This document shows positions 46,401 through 55,793 of a stretch of DNA of 61,901 bases, in pieces. Source of the stretch: Fragilaria crotonensis. Taxonomy: Eukaryota > Bacillariophyta > Fragilariophyceae > Fragilariales > Fragilariaceae. A program made the position numbers and the translations under genes. Positions within the stretch are counted from its first letter, which is position 1. The number at the start of each line of letters is the position of its first letter. The stretch spans positions 1 to 61,901 of the forward strand of contig JAKSYS010000357.1 of the NCBI GenBank assembly GCA_022925895.1, in the 5' to 3' direction. The notes beneath the pieces were generated by a model, which ran no database searches, was not told where the DNA came from, and was given only the letters and a program-made list of their open reading frames with translations.

Positions 46401-49400
46401 AATAACCGCAAAATGATTGGCACAAACGAGACAATATTACTTACAAAATCAACTACTTTCCCAGGGGTCCAAGTCCCATTGGCGCACAAGGTCGCCGAAG
46501 CAATATGAATGCGTGGGTCCGCACATGTGAGGTCCCACCACTCTGCTGCGGACGATCATCTTCGCATTCTGAAAGAAGGCTTGATAAACGCAAGGCATAG
46601 GCACATACTCATAGTAAACACCAGTACCCACTTCCACAACTCGCACTGTGTCCACTGAGCATTCTGTCCTAGAGCAACCAAGATTAGCGTCGAGGACGAT
46701 GAGGGGCTTGTTCGTGCAGGTAGAAGCGCTCAAAGTGCCGCAAAGTTTGTAGAAAAGGCTGGTGACCCCGTTGGGCAGCAACTTCAGACGCTTCGCGAGC
46801 TTGTCTGTCAACCACTCCTCCGGGTCTGACTGCAACGAGGGAGATGGTGATCTTCCCAGAAGCCTGTAGGTAGCGCCCTTCTTCAAAAGTGTTGGCTGGT
46901 AGATCAGAGCACAATGGGACACCGTCGCCAATGTATTTGCGATCCAACCCCATCTTGGGGAAGACGTCTCTGTATTCCAAGTTGATACGCATCGGATCGA
47001 CATTGTTGGTATCATAGATGTTTTCGATGTTGCCTCGAAGCGATCGCGCTATGAAACCAGTCCAGACACGAGCGTACTCGACAATGTCGTCATTGGTGTA
47101 TGCTCGGACAGGATTGCCGCTGCTTTCGAGGACTTTGGTGCCATCCTTGTTCAGTTTGTGCATACCAATAGTGAAGAGTTGCATGATTTCACGTGCGTAG
47201 TTCTCATCGGCGAATTCCAGCTCGCGATTGTTTCGCCAAGTGTAAGCAGTCGATCTGGATCCGTAGTACGTAAGCATCTGGGCCATTAGCGGACTGTAAG
47301 ACACTTCTTTGAGAATTGACCGATAGTTGCCGAAGGCGTTGCGAACAAAGATGTCATAGTACGTAGTCATGGCGTCTGTCATTAATTCTGCATCTGAAAC
47401 AGCAGTGGGGGCGACAACCAGAATCTGAGCAAGGGCCCATGCGACGCGTTGTCTCAGTTGATCTTTTGCCCCGAGAGCGATTTGTGTCCACACAATCCTC
47501 TTCTGTTTCGCAAAGTCGACATAATCGGTGGTGGCATAGTAAGGATTCATAGCATCGTACGCGCCGCGGCCCTGACTTCCTCCGAGCATGAGGTCATTAG
47601 CCACTTCAAAGGGACTTCCGCAGACAAGAACTCCCTTCGTGTTCGTAAAGTTGAGGGCACTCGAGTAAAGCCAAACAACTGATTCAACGTTGGTGAGCGA
47701 AGCCCTTGGGAAGCGAATAATAGTGCACCTTGTCTCCAAGTCGGCCGACGAATCCAAAGTTGTACTTGTTGTCCGACCACCGATTCATGCTGTGCCAACT
47801 GGGAAAGTCCAACGTTGTCGCCCCCGTTGAGCGAATTCCTTGATAGGGTTTCGGGAAGCGGAGTTACCCGGGTGGCCGTCTAATCGCGTCCAGAAAGTCA
47901 TGTCGTACACGTTCAGATACTCTGGGTGCACGTTCTTCCAACATTTCGTTCCGTCGAGGTCTCTCACTTCAAACCCATACGACTGATAGACGGGAGCTGG
48001 ACATTCCACGTCCCACCAGTTCCATATATCTCGCATGAGCGGGTTGGGATCGCTGTCGTCCGCCAATAGATTAGAGAAAATCTCTTGAACGGTCGGGTCG
48101 AGACTGGCGGCAGCACCAGTGCACGTGATGGGGAGCCAGCGCGATCCAGTGCGTTCACACGGAAAACCGACGGCTTTGTCATCTTTCTGTCGTAGACCCT
48201 GAACGGCATAGAGGTATCGCGTACCCTCAGCTCCGCCACCAGTCGCTGAATAGATGTTGCGAATGGTGGTAGCGTTCACATTGACATAGAATTTGGGAAG
48301 ATTGCTGTAATCATATGGGTCGAAGAGCTCAGCCACGCACGCGGTAGGGTTTTCGGTCATGAAGCAAGTGTCTTCGTTGAGAAAGGTTCTTGGGGCGTTG
48401 GAACAGATGGCACCTTGATCAGGTTGGACAATGTTGAATGTGTCTCTGCTCAACTTTCCACCTCCGTCGGGCGCGGGCAGTGAGGGTGTTGTTGATAAGT
48501 TCCTGTGTGTAAGATGAAAAGAGATGGAAGAATTAATCATGAGCCAGGCGTTTTCAGGGTCAACAAGGGGAACATAATTGACTTACAAAGCGCGGATCAT
48601 GAATCCAATAAGCACCATTAAAGAGTGCAAAGACTGCATTGACAGGATTACCAGGATCTTTCAGAGAGGCACAGACGGAAGCTGTCAGGTCTTGGGTCAG
48701 CACAATTTCTTGCGTCTTTACGCTTCCGTGGTAAAGTATTTGTTATCAATGGCAGCTGCAACGCTGGTCGATAACGTAATCACCACATTCGGATTGGCAC
48801 CAATCGATGAATCAAACTGGATCGTAGGGTTTCCGTAGTTTCCGTTAAAAGACGCATCGGTATTACCACCAGCCGAAGGGAGGTACATGTACACATTTCC
48901 ACCAATTATATCTGTGCCTGCAGCATTGGAGATTTGGTAACTGTGGGAGACATTGGGGTGAGTTGCGAAGATGGGCGTACAGAGTAAACTTGACTTCTGC
49001 TGAGACGTGATTGAGAACGTACCTTCCATCGGGCCACACAACGGACGGGTTCCATACTGGTAAACTGGACCTTGCACCACGGTCCGAACAAATCCATCAA
49101 TCTTGATGATTCTCTTGGTTCCCACCGTCTTAATCTCCATGTACTTTCCGTAATCCTTGGAGGAGAAGGCATAACGGCGGAATCGCGATCCCTTTTGACA
49201 AGGATGCGTGACAGCTCCGATGCGGGTAGCAGTCTCCATTTTGGCATTCATGCGTTCTCGAAACGCAGCGCGGTGGGAAGTGAGAGGAACGGTGTCTTGC
49301 TGATCCTTGATCCAGGCCGCATACGCTTGGGGAAGATTTGATATAGCATTGAGCTTATTAATATCAGCACGCGTTGGTCCAAAGGTTGCTTGTTCCAAGA

Positions 49401-49791
49401 AGCGAGCAATATCGTTTTTGCGAACCGCTGATGAGGTAGGGGTTGCAAAAGTTGTCAATTGATACTTGGCTCCAGCATCAAGAGCAGGAAGGTTCACAAC
49501 ACATGTTGAACCACTGCAACTCCACGAAAGCGAAGCAAACTGTCCACTGTAGGCTTCCCAAGCGTTACCAGCGTAAGTTCGACCAACAGGTTTAAAGCTC
49601 TCACCATCGGGTGAGACCTGAACCAACGTGCATAACCCCTTTGAGGCTGGTACAAAAAGTGTGGTTGAACCAATGGCTGTAAAGTCACTGGACCCTGCAG
49701 AGGCAGGACAGGAAAAACTTGCACTGTGGACCACACTTGAGCATGTCGCCAATAAGAGATAGAAGATGCTGTGGAAGCTAGACAGCTTCAT
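43486..49791 (-). CDS. Secreted DUF1800-DUF1501 fusion protein (several frameshifts)
   Basis: Preferred start is the ATG at 49791: a signal peptide (FHSIFYLLLATCSSVVHSA) opens the protein. DUF1800 runs about 49400-45400: RFLEQATFGPTRADI, RQRVAWALAQILVV, NYAREIMQLFTIGM, YTNDDIVEYARVWTGF, FYHPNTAPFLAVRFAQRF and YGDLGAMVACVLLDREAR. DUF1501 runs about 45200-43486: VYLLLDGGMDSFNMLVPH, GILGRMCDVLKRL, FFLSMGGWDHHS, VITSDFSRT and GSDHAWGGHYFAMGG. An intron spans about 48591-48502, and 46444-46388 is a possible 57-nt stop-free intron. Frame breaks are seen near 48721, 48470, 46886 (T run), 46525, 45843 (A run), 45520 and 45234 (A run), with an in-frame TGA at 47785-47787. Function unknown; DUF1501 resembles alkaline-phosphatase-fold proteins in its Asp/His motifs. 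Confidence 0.8.
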
Positions 49792-50450
49792 CTTGCTGAA
49801 GATTCCGCGGGGCGTTTTATGACTAGTCTCGTGGTTTTTGTGCATTTCGAAGCACTATTACTACGATCGTAGTACGATGCGTGTGTATTTGTGTAGCAGG
49901 ATGTCAACAAAAACAATTTTTTGACACTGGTTACTTATGACCTATGACCGTTGATGATTCAAACGATGACCTAAATGGTTCCATGTGCTTCATTACCCTC
50001 GTTTTCCGAACTTGTACGATGTCCTTCGCTCTGTGAGTTGAGATGAATGACCGACACTTGGTTAAGAAATTCTATAAGCGTGTTCGACATCCATGCCCTC
50101 TGCCAGCAGATGTGCGACATAAATAATTCGAGGAGGATTATCCGGACCATTTGGTTTTCGATGTTGCTTCTCACTGGACGCCCGGCAGGCGACAAATCAC
50201 GTGGAAACATATAAAAAACAACTGTTGAATACGTTGACCCAGTGAAAGGTGAAAGTCATTGATAGACGTGTAACTGTAGAGAAAGAGAAGCTAGAGAAAC
50301 TTGTCATTTAACAATAGAAGTTCGCATTGCTCCAAGAGCACAAATGTACAGCGCTGCATTAGTTCTTCTGTAGATTGGGTGTGACATACCTGTTGATTTT
50401 TATTGATCCAGTAAAAGCACTCCAAGAGTCATCATAAAACCCTGTTATTT
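49792..50450. other. Intergenic, promoter side of DUF1800-DUF1501 gene
   Basis: No gene. The ATG at 49845 is in frame with the fusion gene but would place 18 residues before the signal peptide, so 49791 is preferred. Ends at the Harbinger target-site duplication. Confidence 0.5.
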
Positions 50451-50453
50451 TAA

Positions 50454-50490
50454 GGCAGAGTCCGGACAACAAAACTTCGTACGAAGTTCC
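50454..50490 (+). repeat. Left TIR with palindrome
   Basis: GGCAGAGTCCGGACAACAAA followed directly by the perfect 16-bp palindrome AACTTCGTACGAAGTT (50473-50488). GTCCGGAC is itself palindromic. Confidence 0.85.
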
Positions 50491-50746
50491 AAGGGCACAT
50501 AACCAGATAATTTCAGCTTACATTTTCTTGCCCTTAAACCCCGGTCTGAAAATTCCGTGCGACAAAAAAGACGACAAAATGTTGAGACGCCATATCAGAA
50601 CAAAAAACAACGCCTAAAAAAATGTGAAAAGTGCGATCTGTAATGCTTTTAACATTCTACCTAAATCTGTGAGGATTGCTTTCCAATCATGATGCTTGCA
50701 AAGTTACAACATCGCAAACTTCATCAAATTTTTCGGAGTTCACGAG

Positions 50747-50778
50747 TTTGTCGCATGAAAAAGCTAGCATGCGACAAA
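50747..50778. repeat. Inverted repeat TTTGTCGCATG, 10-nt loop
   Basis: Arms 50747-50757 and 50768-50778, 11/11 matching. Confidence 0.85.
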
Positions 50779-51842
50779 AAGCGGATTTAAAAATATAGGA
50801 CTCATTACACCAGTGTGAACATCGCCCAAAACACTCAAACATACGACCCAGACTGGGTTTTTTCTAGTACAAATAGCTCGTACGCCGCATAATGTTGCTC
50901 ATTGCATCCATCAACAACGCTAAGTGCTAACATTACTCTATTGAATATTGCACTGCTGAAGCAAACCATTTATCATGGTACTTCTTCCTCAATAAACAAG
51001 CAAGAAGCAGCAAGTGCGGGGATAGCAGATCCCTGGAAGCAAAGGTCCGGCTTGAAATCTCTCGGAGCAATCTCACGGACAAGACACTGAAAAGGAAGAA
51101 CCTCTTCAGGTAAAGAGGGATCTCACGCAGGAGAGCAACGGTTCCTGCACGGTCTGTGTGAGGCTTCGTTATTCCTGCAGTGGCTGAAGCAGTCTCGCGA
51201 GCCGTCTTGGTGGGTGCAAGCTGGTGCTTACAAGAAGGAGCCTTTAGTCAGTATTAGATTTACGACAACAAGGCGTTTGGTCCTTATGGGTCAATCACCC
51301 AACAACAACATCATCAGTAGGCACATCCTCATAGTTAGTACTTCACTGGCATGTCCGCTGTTGAGACATCAGAGGAGGCACCAACGGATCCCATGTCCAT
51401 GTTTGCAGGCATGATTGTCTCGGCTGTGGGATACGGCCACAAAGGCCCAACACTTCGAGATCCTCATCTGAATCCGCAGAAACGGACATGATGACCACCT
51501 TTTCTTCCCAATCACGGTCACCATTGATGCAGCCATCGGTGCCTGACATGAGTAGAAACACCTTGAGGAAGTTGCAATCAAGAGATTATGATGTTTTTGT
51601 TGTTGTTCGCACTTTGCAGTTCACCAATTTCTTGCTTGTACGGGGGTGTACGACACTTCTTGCCGTACGTAAAACCTACAGAGTATGCAGCACTTGACTT
51701 CTAGTAAAAGGATTGGGTGCACAACTGGGTTTTGCATGCCTTCTAGGGCCAACAAGCGAACTTCAATTGTAGGCATCAATGAGAATCGCTGAAAAACATT
51801 TGTCGCACGAAAATGGAGGCTGGCTTTTTCGTAGGACAAAAA

Positions 51843-51897
51843 TTTTGGGATATCCCAAAACTCGGAAGAATTTTTGTCGCATGCCATGCGACAAAAA
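51843..51897. repeat. Two adjacent perfect palindromes
   Basis: TTTTGGGATATCCCAAAA (51843-51860) and, 10 bp on, 13-bp arms TTTTTGTCGCATG / CATGCGACAAAAA around one C (51871-51897). The second uses the same core as the repeat at 50747-50778. Confidence 0.85.
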
Positions 51898-52067
51898 ATA
51901 CTGGGGTTGACGACAAGAAACTATACTTCGAAGTTTCCAAGTTCTGAACTCCCAAGTTTCCACCAGAAGGTCGAAGATGAGTACCACGTGGTTTCATCAT
52001 TGGTGTGTCATTGGACCTATATGTCATCGTACTTCATTTCATTGTTACAAAGATAAGTACTTTCACC

Positions 52068-53489
52068 ATGCTCATTTCCAAAAGAACAACTCGGACGTTG
52101 CGGTTCGCAGATGACATGGATCTAGCAGCCGCAGACGTTGCAACCTTAGTAGGAACAGTTGCTGCTCTTGCAAGTGATGTTTTTGCAAAAGACGGTTCTG
52201 GTTCAAGTAGAACTCGGACACATTCTGGAACAGCACCAGCAGGTAGTGGTCATCCATGCCGCGCTCGCAGGCGACGCTCTATAAATGAGATTTACAAACA
52301 ACTTGGCCCTTTGTACTTCAGAAGGGCATACAGGATGAAGTTCTCAACGTTCAAACGTCTTGCGAATGAGCTTTGTCCATACATACTTCATGCAGCAGGA
52401 CAAAAAGGAGGCGGTAGATCAACAAGACATGTTCCAAATGGGCGTATATCTTGTGATGTCCGACTTGCTTGTGCAATCCGTTGGTTCTCTGGGGGCTCTC
52501 CATACAACATGATGACCACATACGGTATAAGTCATACTGAAACGCTCAACAGCTATTGGTACGTTGTCGACGCAACCAACAAACATCCCAGATTTACTAT
52601 CAAATACCCGGAAGATCACAATGCACAGCAATAGCCTGAGGTTTTACAAAGTGTCGAGGGCCGGTTTCAAGCGTTGTGCCGGCGCAATCGATGGTATACT
52701 TATATGGATCCACAAGCCATCTCCAAAAGACTGCATGGACAATGGTTGTGACAAAGGTAAGTTCTACTGCGGTAGGAAGAAGAAGTATGGCCTGAACTGT
52801 CAGGCAGCCAGTGTGCGACGTGAAGGGACAAATTCTGGACATTTCAATCTTGTATCCAGGTTCCACATCCGATTGTCTCGCATTTGAGGGCATGTCACTG
52901 TTTCAGAAGTTAGAGGAGGGCTTATTAGCGCCCGGCCTAAGCATCTTTGGCAATAATGCCTACTTGAATACACCTTATATGGCAACTCCATATGCCGCTG
53001 TGTCCGGAGGAACAATGGATTCCTACAATTTTTATCACTCACAGTTGAGGATACGGATTGAGTGTGCGTTTGGTATCTTGACAAAGAGATGGGCAATACT
53101 GAGAAGCGCAATCCCGGTAGGTGTGCCAGTTGCAAAGACAGTTGCTTTAGCAATTGCTCTTGCGAAGCTGCACAATTACTGCATAGATGAGGATGCATCG
53201 TCATACGACTCCTGATCTCTCTTACATGCCCAACGATGAGTGGAATATTGAACGCAATGGAGGCGTGCCCCTTGTCACAGTGACAGATAACGGGGACGTT
53301 ACTCCACAACAACTAATAAATGGTGGTAACCATTTCGATGATGTTGGAGGTACGAATGGTCGCTACAACATGCAACGTAGCTACAACTATGTGAGCGAGT
53401 CAACCAGAGTACCTCTGCCACGCGACCAACTGCACTCTTATGTTGCGTCGATTGGAGTGACACGACCAACACCACTATCTAGACAATGA
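52068..53489 (+). pseudogene. Harbinger transposase (DDE_4), frameshifted
   Basis: ATG at 52068. The N-terminal part (FRRAYRMKFSTFKRLANELC, then GRISCDVRLACAIRWFSGGS) is the helix-turn-helix-like region usual in these proteins. Catalytic core: CAGAIDGILIWI (first Asp), LSIFGNNAYLNTPYMATPY, where the usual second Asp (GDNAY) is Asn, and IECAFGILTKRWAIL (Glu). The conserved C-terminal tail (NGGVPLV...PQQLINGGNHFDD) runs to 53489. Frame breaks occur near 52630, at about 52805 (a four-base GCCA/CCAG insertion) and near 53210. Role: cut-and-paste transposition into TAA; inactive as read. Confidence 0.85.
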
Positions 53490-53498
53490 CACTAGTTA

Positions 53499-53616
53499 CT
53501 GATTGTTTAGTGACGTGCTAGTCGTAAACTAAAACATGATTGCATCACAAATGTTACCTGATTGTTTAGTGACGTGCTAGTCGTAAACTAAAACATGATT
53601 GCATCACAAATGTTAC
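53499..53616. repeat. 59-bp perfect tandem duplication
   Basis: Copies 53499-53557 and 53558-53616 are identical (unit begins CTGATTGTTTAGTGACGTGC). It lies between the convergent 3' ends of the transposase and the accessory gene. Confidence 0.95.
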
Positions 53617-53623
53617 TACACTT

Positions 53624-54496
53624 CTAGTTAGCAGTAGGACCATCAACCAATTCACCAAGTTCAACCTCTATCGACTTAATCTCCTCGTCGTAGAAGTCTT
53701 TGAGTATAGCAAAATTTTCACCTTTGCTGTCTAGTTGTACTCGCTCTCGTCTATATTGACGAGCAAGATCTCTCAGCTCACACATTCGTCGCTCAAATTT
53801 CCGTTTTCGTTCCATCTGACGCACTTCTAATGATGCTTGTTTATCCTCCAATTTCTTCTGTTGCTCTCTATCTCTTGCACGTTCGTGAGCCATACCTTCG
53901 TGTATTGCAGCTAGCTTGTCAATGCTGGCAACAAGCGGAGCCATCTTTCTTGCTTGTTCTTGCTTGTTCATCGTTTTTCATGTCGGCATGACGTCGGCCT
54001 CGAGGTGTCCAACTGCCGGTGCTGCTCACAGTACTTGGCGCGGCAGAAGCGTTGGCTGCGCCAGCATTACTGGTGAGTCGCTGCAACGATGAGCATCCAC
54101 AATCTCCCAGTAGTACAACACATACGATGGTCTCCCGCCGAGGAAGGAACTTCTTGATTGCAATGCACGAGCTGGCCGATGGCTCAACGCGCCCATAGCA
54201 GTAGGGCTCGAAACATTGTTGCTGGCGACAGAAGTGATGGACGTACTCAGTGAGTCATCCTCTTGTTGTTGTTCGTCGTCGTCGTTGTTTTGTTCCTCCT
54301 GTTCATTGTCACCACCTCCCTCTCCTTGTCCACTCTGTTCCCACTTTGGAATGATCTTCAGAAGATCATTCCGAATTGATGCAAGGCAGTCTGCAACCTT
54401 CTGAGGCGTAGTAGCTGGCTGTAGCCCCGCAACTTGTTCATAAGAGCAGTCAATGGCCGCCGCAAAATCAGAATGACAGTGCGAAGGCGGAGCCAT
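53624..54496 (-). CDS. Harbinger accessory gene 2: acidic/coiled-coil protein
   Basis: Starts MAPPSHCHSDFAAAID at 54496. The N-terminal half has an Asp/Glu/Gln-rich acidic run (about residues 55-80). The frame changes near 54130-53990 and continues as a strongly charged coiled coil (KLEDKQASLEVRQMERKRKF) to the stop at 53624. The position next to a Harbinger transposase suggests the second, DNA-binding/partner ORF these elements usually carry, but no Myb/SANT signature is obvious. Convergent with the transposase, 134 bp apart. Confidence 0.5.
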
Positions 54497-54571
54497 GGGA
54501 TTGAAGAGCTCAGAGTTCCATAAATTTGTGATTAGTTCATATACAGTTAGCTGTCTGTTGAAATTGGGGAG

Positions 54572-55268
54572 TTAGGAATGGTTCGAAGGAAGGCGCGAGC
54601 AAACAAGAACTGGTGAATCAAAGAAACGACGCATGATCACTTTACCTATTCTCCGAATTCCCCGAGCATCAAATTCCTGACGTGATTGAGCATCTGCTCG
54701 CCTCAGGAATGCAAACTTTATGTCATCTTGTGTGAGGCACAATATAAGACGTAGGTACGGAACGCTTCCACGCCAATTTCCCTCAACTGACACCTGTTCC
54801 ACCGAGACCCAATAACTCCCGCTGCTGCTGCTCTTCGGCCAATGAACTTTCAAGAATTTCTTTGATGCGAATGACTTCGCCTCTCAGAAACGAAATATCG
54901 ACACTATCTTGCACTGGATTAGCCTCAAGCCATTCAATCTTCTGCGCCTTGGGCCAGTTGAGAGGTCGTGGCGTAGGATGTATTCAGTATCCTGATCGTC
55001 GCACAACTTCATTTGCAAAGTCAACATTCACAGGGCGCATTTCCGTCTTGGGCAAAAGACCATGGTTCAGTTTCAAACGAGAACAAGGGGGCATCGTTAG
55101 TATCACAAAGACAATCCGAGACATAGGAGGACCGAATAACACCTTTTTCTGATTTCCAGAATCAACATAAACCTGGTGCGAAGCACACGAGAATTCTGTC
55201 CGGTCGGCACCAACGTCGTCTGTCGTTTCGTTGTATTCGTCAATGTTGTCGTCGTTTGAAGAACTCAT
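54572..55268 (-). pseudogene. Harbinger accessory gene 1: diatom conserved domain (frameshifted)
   Basis: Start ATG at 55268 (MSSSNDDNIDEYNETTDD, acidic). It then shows RPLNWPKAQKIEWLEANP, DSVDISFLRGEVIRIKEIL and, after a frameshift near 54790, NWRGSVPYLRLILCL and DIKFAFLRRADAQSRQEFDA. This NWP...IEWL / WRG.PYLRLI.CL architecture recurs in proteins of diatom genomes, without known function. Frame breaks near 54990 and 54790. Lies wholly inside the TIRs, so it travels with the element. Confidence 0.55.
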
Positions 55269-55615
55269 GAAACTGCACGCATCTGACCTTGTCACCAACA
55301 ACAAAGATTGCTGCTAACTTCGGTGACCTTGCAATTGTGTTCTCCTGTTTAAAGATACGACAGCGTGCGTGTGGTGCAGAACAAGATATGCTGGCATGCA
55401 TGAAAGATACGTTCTTTCACGAGTTGAGTATCAACTTCTATGAAAATGAGTGGTCCAAGTTCACGAGCTTTAATAGGATATGAAACTTGGCATTGCAAAC
55501 TTGGATAGAAGGCTTTCGTTAGGTTCGAATCCAAAAGTTGCGAAAGACGAGTCCCACTAACTCAGAATTCGAAGTTGAATCATGAGTCGATTAGTTCGAG
55601 CACTTCGAAAACTTC

Positions 55616-55652
55616 GAAACTTGGTGCCAAGTTTTCTTGTCCGGACGCTCCC
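55616..55652 (-). repeat. Right TIR with palindrome
   Basis: The reverse complement reads GGGAGCGTCCGGACAAGAAA and then AACTTGGCACCAAGTT (7-bp arms around CA). It matches the left TIR in order and spacing. Confidence 0.85.
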
Positions 55653-55742
55653 TAAAGCATGAAAAAAAAAACACCAAATCTAATTTAACGTGCTGCCGCT
55701 GTGTCCGGGTTATATAGACGCTCGACCCACACGGTGAGACCG

Positions 55743-55760
55743 TAGCCTGGGTTTAGGCTA
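55743..55760 (-). repeat. LINE-B 3' UTR hairpin
   Basis: Perfect 6-bp stem TAGCCT/AGGCTA with a six-base loop, 34 bp after the ORF2 stop. Position equivalent to the LINE-A palindrome. Confidence 0.55.
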
Positions 55761-55793
55761 GACCCCACAAACTTGGTTTTTCCTCATCATGTC

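Larger units (their letters stand above)
50491..52067. other. Harbinger left arm, noncoding, palindrome-rich
   Basis: No gene recognised in 1.58 kb. Several copies of TTTGTCGCATG, direct and inverted. Could include a nested small element. Confidence 0.5.
50454..55652 (+). mobile_element. PIF/Harbinger-like DNA transposon, 5.2 kb
   Basis: Left end GGCAGAGTCCGGACAACAAA and right end (reverse complement) GGGAGCGTCCGGACAAGAAA are matching TIRs, flanked on both sides by TAA (50451-50453 and 55653-55655), the 3-bp TWA target typical of PIF/Harbinger. Inside: a DDE_4 transposase (plus strand) and two convergent minus-strand genes. The transposase is frameshifted and has a substituted catalytic Asp, so the element is not autonomous as read. 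Confidence 0.85.

Noticed and set aside
47785-47787. TGA as selenocysteine
   Set aside because: The position fits Arg by a single transition, neither DUF1800 nor DUF1501 is a known selenoprotein family, and other breaks exist in the gene.
50473-50488. AACTTCGTACGAAGTT resembling half-sites of site-specific recombinases such as loxP
   Set aside because: It lacks the spacer and flanking arms; it is part of the Harbinger TIR and has a counterpart palindrome at the other end.
54216-54404. Ser/Cys/Pro-rich plus-strand ORF
   Set aside because: It is the complement of the acidic Glu/Gln/Asp run of Harbinger accessory gene 2.
55525-55540. GGTTCGAATCC resembling a tRNA T-loop
   Set aside because: No acceptor, D or anticodon stem can be paired around it.
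55662-55671. A10 run as the poly(A) tail of LINE-B
   Set aside because: LINE-B is on the minus strand, so its tail would read as T on the plus strand; orientation is wrong.
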